A program made the position numbers and the translations under genes. Positions 57,489 through 64,000 of a stretch of DNA of 64,000 nt are shown piece after piece. The stretch lies in assembly GCA_040216885.1 (NCBI GenBank), contig JAVJOG010000002.1, positions 1 through 64,000 on the forward strand, read 5' to 3'. The notes beneath the pieces are model-generated. The model saw only the letters and a list, made by a program, of their open reading frames with translations, did not search any database and had not been told where the DNA came from. Source of the DNA: Parvibaculum sp040216885. GTDB taxonomy: Bacteria > Pseudomonadota > Alphaproteobacteria > Parvibaculales > Parvibaculaceae. How positions within the stretch are numbered: position 1 is the stretch's first letter; every line of letters starts with the position of its first letter.

Positions 57489-57980
57489 TCAGCGGTAGGG
57501 CGCGTCGAGCGCAATGCTCGTCGCGATCTCGCGTTCCCAACGGTCGCCATTGGCCAGCAACCGATCCTTGTCGTACATCAGTTCTTCGCGGGTTTCGGTC
57601 GCGAATTCGAAATTCGGGCCCTCGACGATCGCATCGACAGGGCATGCCTCCTGGCAGAGACCGCAATAGATGCATTTCGTCATGTCGATGTCGTAGCGCG
57701 TGGTGCGCCGGGTACCGTCGTTGCGGCGCGGGCCTGCCTCGATGGTGATGGCAAGCGCCGGGCAGATCGCCTCACAGAGCTTGCAGGCGATGCAGCGTTC
57801 CTCGCCGTTCGGATAGCGGCGGAGCGCGTGTTCGCCGCGAAAACGGGGCGAGAGCGGGCCTTTCTCGAACGGATAATTGACAGTCACTTTCGGTTTGAAA
57901 AAGTAACGCATCGCGAGCACGAAGCTCGATACGAACTCCGCGAGAAAGAGCGACCGCGCCGACTGTTCCAGCCAGGCCAT
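57489..57980 (-). CDS. nuoI: NADH-quinone oxidoreductase subunit I
   Basis: A 163-residue ferredoxin-like subunit carrying two [4Fe-4S] clusters (N6a, N6b). The CxxCxxCxxxCP motifs are both intact: CIACKLCEAICP and CIYCGLCQEACP. An N-terminal amphipathic helix (about 5-30) anchors it to the membrane arm. It passes electrons to NuoB and the quinone site. Confidence 0.97.
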   Translation of the reverse strand: MAWLEQSARSLFLAEFVSSFVLAMRYFFKPKVTVNYPFEKGPLSPRFRGEHALRRYPNGEERCIACKLCEAICPALAITIEAGPRRNDGTRRTTRYDIDMTKCIYCGLCQEACPVDAIVEGPNFEFATETREELMYDKDRLLANGDRWEREIATSIALDAPYR

Positions 57981-58018
57981 TGTTCAGTCCTTTCCCGTAT
58001 GTGTCATCGTGCCTGTCC

Positions 58019-59032
58019 TCAACGCTGCGGCACGATGTCGAAGCCAACCAGCACACCGGCGGTCAGCACAACCCAGAACAGCGAGAACGGCAGGAACACT
58101 TTCCAGCCGAGACGCATGAGCTGGTCGTAGCGGTAGCGCGGCACGAAGGCCTTCACCATGGCGAACATGAAGAAGACGAAGAAGACCTTCAGCAGGAACC
58201 ACACAATGCCCGGCACCCAGTTGAACGGCGCGATGTCGAAGGGCGGGAGCCAGCCGCCCAGAAACAGGATCGTCGTCATGGCGCACATCAGCAGGATCGA
58301 CACGTACTCGCCGAGCATGAACATCATGTAGGCCGTCGAGGAGTACTCGACCATGAAGCCGGCGACGAGTTCGGATTCCGCTTCCACCAGATCGAAGGGC
58401 GGGCGATTGGTTTCGGCCAGTGCCGAGATGAAGAAAATCGCGAACATCGGCAGGTGCGGGATGAAGTACCAGACGGTCTTCTGCGCCTCGACGATTTCGG
58501 TCAGGTTGAGCGTGCCGGCGGTCAACAAAACCGTGACGATGACGAAACCGATGGAGACTTCGTAGGAGACCATCTGGGCGGCCGCGCGGAGCGCCGAGAG
58601 GAAGGGATATTTCGAGTTCGACGCCCAGCCCGCCATGATGACGCCGTAAACGCCGAGGGACGAGATGGCGAAGATATAGAGAACGCCGACATTGATGTTG
58701 GAGATGACGACACCGGCGTCGAACGGAATGACGACCCAGGCCGAGAGCGCCAGCGTGACCGTGACCAGCGGCGCCAGCAGGAAGACGCCCTTGTTGGCGC
58801 CGGCCGGGACGATGACTTCCTTGAAGACGAATTTCAGCAGGTCGGCGAAAGATTGCAGCAGGCCGAAGGCACCGACGACGTTGGGCCCGCGGCGAAGCTG
58901 CACCGCCGCCCAGATCTTGCGGTCGGCCAGCAACACATAGGCCGTGACGATCAGGATGGCGACGATCAGCGCCAGCGATTGCGCGACGATGATGGCGAGG
59001 GGAATGCCGTAGGCGATCAGAAATTCGGTCAT
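58019..59032 (-). CDS. nuoH: NADH-quinone oxidoreductase subunit H
   Basis: A 337-residue subunit (ND1 homologue) with eight helices, forming part of the quinone chamber. Signatures: RKIWAAVQLRRGPNVVGAFGLLQ, ALAETNRPPFDLVEAESELVAGF and FVPRYRYDQLMRLGWK. The ATG at 59032 (MTEFLIAYGI) is the conserved start; the upstream extension lies in nuoG. Confidence 0.97.
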   Translation of the reverse strand: MTEFLIAYGIPLAIIVAQSLALIVAILIVTAYVLLADRKIWAAVQLRRGPNVVGAFGLLQSFADLLKFVFKEVIVPAGANKGVFLLAPLVTVTLALSAWVVIPFDAGVVISNINVGVLYIFAISSLGVYGVIMAGWASNSKYPFLSALRAAAQMVSYEVSIGFVIVTVLLTAGTLNLTEIVEAQKTVWYFIPHLPMFAIFFISALAETNRPPFDLVEAESELVAGFMVEYSSTAYMMFMLGEYVSILLMCAMTTILFLGGWLPPFDIAPFNWVPGIVWFLLKVFFVFFMFAMVKAFVPRYRYDQLMRLGWKVFLPFSLFWVVLTAGVLVGFDIVPQR

Positions 59033-59039
59033 GCCGCCC

Positions 59040-61082
59040 TCACTCCGCCGCCTGCATGCGCGACGGGGCAAGTTCCGCCGAGCAACGCGCCATCACCATG
59101 CTCGCGCGCGCGATGGGGTTTGTCAGATAGAAGTCCTTCACCGGTGTTTCGAACGGCGCGGCGTCGAAATCGCCCTGCGGCAGATCAGGCAGCGGGCCTG
59201 CCGGTACGATCATGTCGATCTCGGCGAAATGCGGCGCGGCCGCGACCATCGCTTCGCGCAAGGCCGTCAGGTTGTCGTAAGGCAAGGTGTGGCCGACGAC
59301 CGCCGACAAGGCACGCAGGATCGTCCAATCCTCGCGGGCGGCGCCGGGCGGGAAGACCGCACGATTACCGAGCTGCACGCGGCCCTCGGTGTTGACCCAG
59401 GTTGCGTTTTTCTCGGTGTAGGCGGCGCCGGGCAGGATCACGTCAGCGCGGTGGGCGCCGGCATCGCCATGCGTGCCCTGATAGACGACAAAGGCCGAGC
59501 CGAGACGCGACATGTCGATCTCGTCGGCGGCCAGCAGATGCACGAATTCGATTTCGCCTTTCGAAGCACCGTCGAGAATGCCTTCGACATCGCGGCCGCC
59601 CGCGCCGGGCACCAGACCGAGATCGAGACCGCCGACACGCGCCGCAGCCGTATGCAGCACGTTGAAGCCGTTCCAGCCGTCGCGAACCGCGCCGACCGAT
59701 TTCGCCAGCGCGATGGCGGCCGCGAGCACGGCGGCGCCGTCCTTGCGGGTCAGCGCGCCCTGCCCGGCGACCTTCAGCGGGTTCGAGGCGTTTTTCAGCT
59801 CATCGGCGAAAGCACCGAGGTCTTTCAGCGATTGCGGGCCGGCGCCGAGGTGATCGTAAGCGTAGGTAAGGTCGGCGCGGGGGCCGACGACGCCGACCTT
59901 GAGGTCGCCGCGGCGGGCACGCTTCAGGATGCGGGCGTTGAGGATCGGCGCTTCCTTGCGCGGGTCGGTGCCGATCAAGAGGATGGCATCCGCTTCCTCG
60001 ATGCCCGCGATGGTGGTGTTGAAGAGATAGGCGGCGCGGGCCGATGAATCGAGCTTCGCGCCGTCCGGGCGGCAATCGATGTTGGGCGAGCCGAGGCTTG
60101 CGTAAAGGTCTTTCAGCGCCTTCATGGATTCGGCGCAGGCGAGATCGCCAGCGATAGCGGCGATGCGGTCGCCCTTGATGCCCTTGAGGCGCGCGGCGAT
60201 GGCGGTGAAGGCTTCGTCCCAGCTTGCGGCGCGCAGGCTTCCGCCCTCGCGCACATAGGGCGTGTCGAGGCGCTGCATCCGGAAGCCGTCCCAGACGAAG
60301 CGCGTCTTGTCGGAAATCCACTCCTCGTTCACGTCCTCGTTGAGACGCGGCAGAATGCGCATCACGGCGGCACCGCGCGCATCGACGCGGATGTTCGAGC
60401 CGACAGCATCCATTGCGTCGATGGATTCGGTCTTGCGCAGTTCCCAGGGACGCGCCGTGTAGGCGTAGTGATGGAAGGTCAGCGCGCCGACAGGACAAAG
60501 GTCGACGACGTTTGCCGACAGTTCCGAGGTGAGCGCGTGTTCGAGATAGGTTGTGATCTCCATGTCCTCGCCGCGGCCGATGGCGCCGAGTTCGGGCACA
60601 CCGGCAACCTCCTGCGAGAAGCGGATGCAGCGCGTGCAATGGATGCAGCGGGTCATGATGGTCTTGACCAGCGGCCCCATATATTTGTCTTCGACGGCGC
60701 GCTTGTTTTCGCCAAAGCGCGAGCCGTCGACGCCATAGGCCATCGCCTGATCCTGCAGGTCGCATTCGCCACCCTGATCGCAGATCGGGCAATCCAGCGG
60801 GTGATTGATCAGCAGGAATTCCATCACGCCTTCGCGGGCGCGCTTTACCTGTTCAGTCTTCGTGTGGACGACCATGCCCTCGCCCGCCGGCATGGCGCAG
60901 GAGGCGACCGGCTTCGGCGACTTCTCGACTTCGACAAGGCACATGCGGCAGTTGCCGGCAATCGACAGGCGTTCGTGATAGCAGAAGCGCGGAATCTCGG
61001 CACCCGCTTCCTCGCAGGCCTGCAACAGCGTGGCGCCGTTTTCGACCTCGACCTCAATGCCGTCGACGATAAGTTTTGGCAT
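59040..61082 (-). CDS. nuoG: NADH-quinone oxidoreductase subunit G
   Basis: A 680-residue peripheral-arm subunit. The N-terminal ferredoxin domain holds the [2Fe-2S] cluster (CYHERLSIAGNCRMCLVEVE) and the further clusters (CPICDQGGECDLQD, TRCIHCTRCIRFSQEV). It is followed by a molybdopterin-oxidoreductase-like domain without cofactor function. Clusters relay electrons from NuoF/NuoE toward NuoI. It follows nuoF by four bases. Confidence 0.96.
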   Translation of the reverse strand: MPKLIVDGIEVEVENGATLLQACEEAGAEIPRFCYHERLSIAGNCRMCLVEVEKSPKPVASCAMPAGEGMVVHTKTEQVKRAREGVMEFLLINHPLDCPICDQGGECDLQDQAMAYGVDGSRFGENKRAVEDKYMGPLVKTIMTRCIHCTRCIRFSQEVAGVPELGAIGRGEDMEITTYLEHALTSELSANVVDLCPVGALTFHHYAYTARPWELRKTESIDAMDAVGSNIRVDARGAAVMRILPRLNEDVNEEWISDKTRFVWDGFRMQRLDTPYVREGGSLRAASWDEAFTAIAARLKGIKGDRIAAIAGDLACAESMKALKDLYASLGSPNIDCRPDGAKLDSSARAAYLFNTTIAGIEEADAILLIGTDPRKEAPILNARILKRARRGDLKVGVVGPRADLTYAYDHLGAGPQSLKDLGAFADELKNASNPLKVAGQGALTRKDGAAVLAAAIALAKSVGAVRDGWNGFNVLHTAAARVGGLDLGLVPGAGGRDVEGILDGASKGEIEFVHLLAADEIDMSRLGSAFVVYQGTHGDAGAHRADVILPGAAYTEKNATWVNTEGRVQLGNRAVFPPGAAREDWTILRALSAVVGHTLPYDNLTALREAMVAAAPHFAEIDMIVPAGPLPDLPQGDFDAAPFETPVKDFYLTNPIARASMVMARCSAELAPSRMQAAE

Positions 61083-61086
61083 GCCC

Positions 61087-62376
61087 CTACTCCGCCGCCG
61101 CCTGAGCGACGCCGCGTCTTGCCGCGATGCGCTCTTCGATGGTGCCTCGAAAATGACGGATCAGGCCCTGAACCGGCCAAGCCGCCGCGTCGCCGAGCGC
61201 ACAAATGGTGTGACCTTCGACACGCTTCGAAACGTCGAGCAGCATGTCGATCTCCTCGACCGCCGCCTCGCCCGACACCAGACGTTCCATCACGCGCCAC
61301 ATCCAGCCGGTGCCTTCGCGGCAGGGCGTGCACTGGCCGCAGCTCTCATGCTTGTAGAAGGCCGAGAGGCGCGCGATCGCCTTGATAACGTCGGTCGATT
61401 TGTCCATGACGATGACGGCCGCCGTGCCGAGGCCGGTCTGCACGGCCTTCAGCGAGTCGAAATCCATCAGGATGTCGTCGCATACCGATTTCGGAATGAG
61501 CGGCACCGACGAGCCGCCGGGAATGACGGCCAGCAGATTGTCCCAGCCGCCGCGCACGCCACCCGCATGCTTCTCCAGCAGTTCCTTGAGGGGGATACCC
61601 ATTTCCTCTTCGACATTGCAGGGATTGTTTACGTGGCCCGAGATGCAGAAGAGCTTGGTGCCGGTGTTGTTGGGGCGGCCGAGGCCGGCGAACCAGGTGG
61701 CGCCGCGGCGCAGGATGGTCGGCGCGACCGCAATCGACTCGACATTGTTGACGGTGGTCGGCGCGCCGTAGAGACCGACATTGGCCGGAAATGGCGGCTT
61801 CAGGCGCGGCATGCCCTTCTTGCCTTCCAGGCTTTCGAGCAGCGCCGTTTCCTCGCCGCAGATATAGGCGCCGGCGCCGTGATGGACATAGATGTCGAAA
61901 TCCCAGCCGGAGCCTGCCGCGTTCTTGCCGACGAGACCCGCTTCATAGGCTTCGTCGATGGCAGCCTGAAGCTGCTCGCGCTCGCGGATGAACTCGCCGC
62001 GCACATAGATATAGCAGGCATGCGCGCCCATCGCGAAGCTGGCGATCAGACAGCCCTCGACCAGCTTGTGCGGATCGTGACGCATGAAGTCGCGGTCCTT
62101 GCAGGTGCCGGGTTCGGACTCGTCGGCATTGACGACGAGGTAATGCGGGCGGCCGTCGGACTCCTTTGGCATGAAGGACCATTTGAGGCCGGTCGGGAAG
62201 CCGGCGCCGCCGCGGCCGCGCAGGCCCGACTTTTTCATTTCGTCGAGAATCCAGTCGCGGCCCTTGGCGATGATCGCGGCCGTGCCGTCCCAATCGCCGC
62301 GGGCGCGGGCACCGGCGAGGCGCCAGTCGTGATGGCCGTAGAGATTGGTGAAAATGCGGTCCTTGTCCTCGAGCAT
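61087..62376 (-). CDS. nuoF: NADH-quinone oxidoreductase subunit F
   Basis: A 429-residue NADH-binding flavoprotein. Motifs: the FMN/NADH-binding region SGLRGRGGAGFPTGLKW, VVNADESEPGTCKDR, HHGAGAYICGEETALLESL, and the [4Fe-4S] (N3) motif ESCGQCTPCREGT. It oxidises NADH and passes electrons through NuoE/NuoG clusters. Its ATG shares one base with the nuoE stop (TAATG), indicating coupling. Confidence 0.97.
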   Translation of the reverse strand: MLEDKDRIFTNLYGHHDWRLAGARARGDWDGTAAIIAKGRDWILDEMKKSGLRGRGGAGFPTGLKWSFMPKESDGRPHYLVVNADESEPGTCKDRDFMRHDPHKLVEGCLIASFAMGAHACYIYVRGEFIREREQLQAAIDEAYEAGLVGKNAAGSGWDFDIYVHHGAGAYICGEETALLESLEGKKGMPRLKPPFPANVGLYGAPTTVNNVESIAVAPTILRRGATWFAGLGRPNNTGTKLFCISGHVNNPCNVEEEMGIPLKELLEKHAGGVRGGWDNLLAVIPGGSSVPLIPKSVCDDILMDFDSLKAVQTGLGTAAVIVMDKSTDVIKAIARLSAFYKHESCGQCTPCREGTGWMWRVMERLVSGEAAVEEIDMLLDVSKRVEGHTICALGDAAAWPVQGLIRHFRGTIEERIAARRGVAQAAAE

Positions 62377-62996
62377 TACTCGCCCCCACCCGTATGCGCT
62401 TCAGCGGAAGTCAGGCTTGTAAGGCCGCCGAGCGGCTCCGACGAATGCCGGGCGCTTTGCGGGCCGGGCTTCACGTCCTTGCCGGCGCGCAGGTCCGCCA
62501 GAATGCGCTCGAGCCCCGCCGCGTCGAGGTCTTCATAGAAGTCGGCATTGATCTGGACCATCGGCGCGTTGACGCAGGCGCCGAGGCATTCGACTTCGAG
62601 CCATGAGAGCTTGCCGTCGGCGCTGACCTTGCCCTCAGGACCGATATGCTTGCGGCAGACTTCTTTCAGTTCATCGGCGCCGCGCAGCCAGCAGGGCGTC
62701 GTGCCGCAGAGCTGCACGTAGTGTTCGCCGACCGGCGAGAGATTGAACATCGTGTAGAAGGTCGCGACTTCGAGCGCGCGGATGTAGTCCATGCCGAGCA
62801 TTTCGGCGACATAGCGGATCGCGGGTTCCGGCAGCCAGCCGTCATGCTGCTCCTGCGCGCGCCAGAACAGCGGGATGATGGCCGAAGCCTGCTTGCCTTC
62901 CGGATATTTCGCGATCTGCGCCTTCGCCCATTCGACGTTTTCGGGCGTGAAGGCGAAGTCCGCCGGCTGTTTGGGATCTAGTCTGCGAACGCTCAC
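62376..62996 (-). CDS. nuoE: NADH-quinone oxidoreductase subunit E
   Basis: A 206-residue thioredoxin-fold subunit with the [2Fe-2S] (N1a) ligands in QLCGTTPCWLRG and ECLGACVNAPM. The start is taken as the GTG at 62996 (VSVRRLDPKQPADFAFTPENV), because GTGA overlaps the nuoD stop by four bases. The open frame upstream of it lies in nuoD. The tail after residue 170 is low-complexity and not part of the core fold. Confidence 0.95.
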   Translation of the reverse strand: MSVRRLDPKQPADFAFTPENVEWAKAQIAKYPEGKQASAIIPLFWRAQEQHDGWLPEPAIRYVAEMLGMDYIRALEVATFYTMFNLSPVGEHYVQLCGTTPCWLRGADELKEVCRKHIGPEGKVSADGKLSWLEVECLGACVNAPMVQINADFYEDLDAAGLERILADLRAGKDVKPGPQSARHSSEPLGGLTSLTSAEAHTGGGE

Positions 62997-64000
62997 CGGT
63001 CCACCTCTCCGAACACGATATCGATGGAGCCGAGGATGGCGGCAACGTCCGCCAGCATGTGGCCCTTGCACAGATGATCCATCGCCTGCAGATGGGCGAA
63101 GCCCGGTGCGCGGATCTTGCACTTGTAGGGTTTGTTGCCGCCGTCCGAGACGAGATAGACGCCGAATTCGCCCTTGGGCGCCTCGACGGCCGCATAGACC
63201 TCGCCCTCGGGCACGCGGTAGCCCTCGGTATAAAGCTTGAAGTGGTGGATCAGCGCTTCCATCGAGCGTTTCATCTCGGCGCGCGACGGCGGCACGACCT
63301 TGCCGTCTTCAGCATGTACCGGACCGCCGGGCATCATTTCGATGCACTGCTTCATGATGCGCAGCGACTGGCGCATTTCGTCCATGCGGATCAGATAGCG
63401 GTCGTAGCAGTCGCCGTTCTTGCCGACCGGAATGTCGAAGTCGAGCTCGGAATAGACTTCGTAGGGTTGCGAACGGCGCAGATCCCAGGCCATGCCGGAG
63501 CCGCGCACCATGACGCCGGAGAACCCCCAGGCGAGCGCGTCTTCCTGCGAGACGACGCCGATGTCGACATTGCGCTGCATGAAAATCCGGTTGCCGGTCA
63601 GCAACGCCTCGAGATCGTCGAGCGCCTGTTCACACGGATCGCAAAAATTGTAGATGTCCTCGATGAGCTTGGGCGGCAGATCGCGATGCACGCCGCCGAC
63701 GCGGAAATAATTCACGTGGAGGCGCGCGCCGGATGCGCGCTCGTAGAAGATCATCAGTTTTTCGCGCTGCTCGAAGCCCCAGAGCGGCGGCGTCAGCGCG
63801 CCGACGTCGAGCGCCTGCGTCGTCACGTTGAGCATGTGGGCGAGGATGCGGCCCATTTCGGAATAGAGAACGCGGATGAACTGACCGCGGCGCGGCACTT
63901 CGAGGCCGAGCAGCTTTTCGGCCGCCAGCACGAAAGCATGTTCCTGATTCATCGGCGCGACATAGTCGAGCCGATCGAAATAGGGCGTCGCCTGCAGATA
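62993..64000 (-). CDS. nuoD: NADH-quinone oxidoreductase subunit D (5' end outside window)
   Basis: The C-terminal 335 residues of the 49-kDa-type subunit that lines the quinone site. Visible segments: PMNQEHAFVLAAEKLLG, EMGRILAHMLNVTTQALDVGALTPPLW, HVNYFRVGGVHRDLPP, GVMVRGSGMAWDLRRSQPYE and LQAMDHLCKGHMLADVAAILGSIDIVFGEVDR at the end. The reading frame continues past the right edge, so the first internal ATG at 63952 is not the start. Confidence 0.96.
   Translation of the reverse strand, partial: YLQATPYFDRLDYVAPMNQEHAFVLAAEKLLGLEVPRRGQFIRVLYSEMGRILAHMLNVTTQALDVGALTPPLWGFEQREKLMIFYERASGARLHVNYFRVGGVHRDLPPKLIEDIYNFCDPCEQALDDLEALLTGNRIFMQRNVDIGVVSQEDALAWGFSGVMVRGSGMAWDLRRSQPYEVYSELDFDIPVGKNGDCYDRYLIRMDEMRQSLRIMKQCIEMMPGGPVHAEDGKVVPPSRAEMKRSMEALIHHFKLYTEGYRVPEGEVYAAVEAPKGEFGVYLVSDGGNKPYKCKIRAPGFAHLQAMDHLCKGHMLADVAAILGSIDIVFGEVDR

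Noticed and set aside
1..64000. CRISPR array, prophage or insertion sequence
   Set aside because: No regularly spaced identical 24-37 bp repeats, no integrase or transposase motifs, no phage structural genes; the repeats seen are short regulatory or palindromic elements.

Overview
The window is 64 kb of high-GC chromosome from an alphaproteobacterium, most likely of the Hyphomicrobiales/Parvibaculales type. The evidence is the gene order (rpsB-tsf-pyrH-frr-uppS-cdsA-dxr-rseP-bamA-skp-lpxD-fabZ-lpxA-lpxI-lpxB-gltA), LpxI in place of LpxH, the short alphaproteobacterial ProRS, RNase J, a PAS_5 protein, a direct-repeat LexA box of the GTTC-N7-GTTC type and a CtrA-type TTAA-N7-TTAA box. There are no phage, IS or CRISPR signs. 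It is mostly core genome, and the unusual material lies in intergenic and inserted stretches.

Layout. 1-5103: pyrG (cut by the left edge) and secG are separated from their usual partner tpiA by about 3.7 kb of accessory genes: an AraC regulator divergent from a membrane protein, a three-gene cluster of tiny proteins behind cspA, and a PAS_5 protein with a CtrA-like box. 5104-5675: a gene-free stretch with a candidate structured RNA resembling 6S RNA. 5676-12748: a small membrane protein, ppiD, trpE (overlapping ppiD), a decayed flavin monooxygenase fragment with a new promoter, then trpG-trpD-trpC. 12749-16985: a repeat-rich intergenic region, a GNAT acetyltransferase, kdsA, moaC, moeA and lexA. 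16988-22245: comEC, then gltX and gltA.

22296-37333 (minus strand) is the envelope/translation supercluster: lipid A early and middle steps (lpxA, lpxD, lpxI, lpxB), fabZ, Skp, BamA, RseP, the isoprenoid/phospholipid genes dxr, uppS and cdsA, then frr, pyrH, tsf and rpsB. pyrH carries a one-base frameshift near its 3' end that removes its stop codon and fuses it in frame with frr.

37581-51515 (minus strand): dnaE, several tiny ORFs, lolD-lolC, proS, a secreted protein of unknown function with a cysteine/histidine arrangement, a small secreted protein, an orphan small-RNA gene candidate on the plus strand (about 47915-48058), a DUF1467 protein, methylmalonyl-CoA epimerase, RNase J and birA. 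51522-64000 (minus strand): respiratory complex I genes nuoN, M, L, K, J, I, H, G, F, E and the start-truncated nuoD, tightly packed, with birA trailing the operon.

The most notable non-coding signal is a pair of nearly identical 11-bp-periodic arrays of TGACAGT (12890-12918 and 37544-37583). Both are oriented toward the downstream gene (the acetyltransferase and rpsB). They resemble tandem Pho boxes in spacing but face the opposite way. All calls were made by reading the sequence; no homology search, folding program or codon statistics were run.
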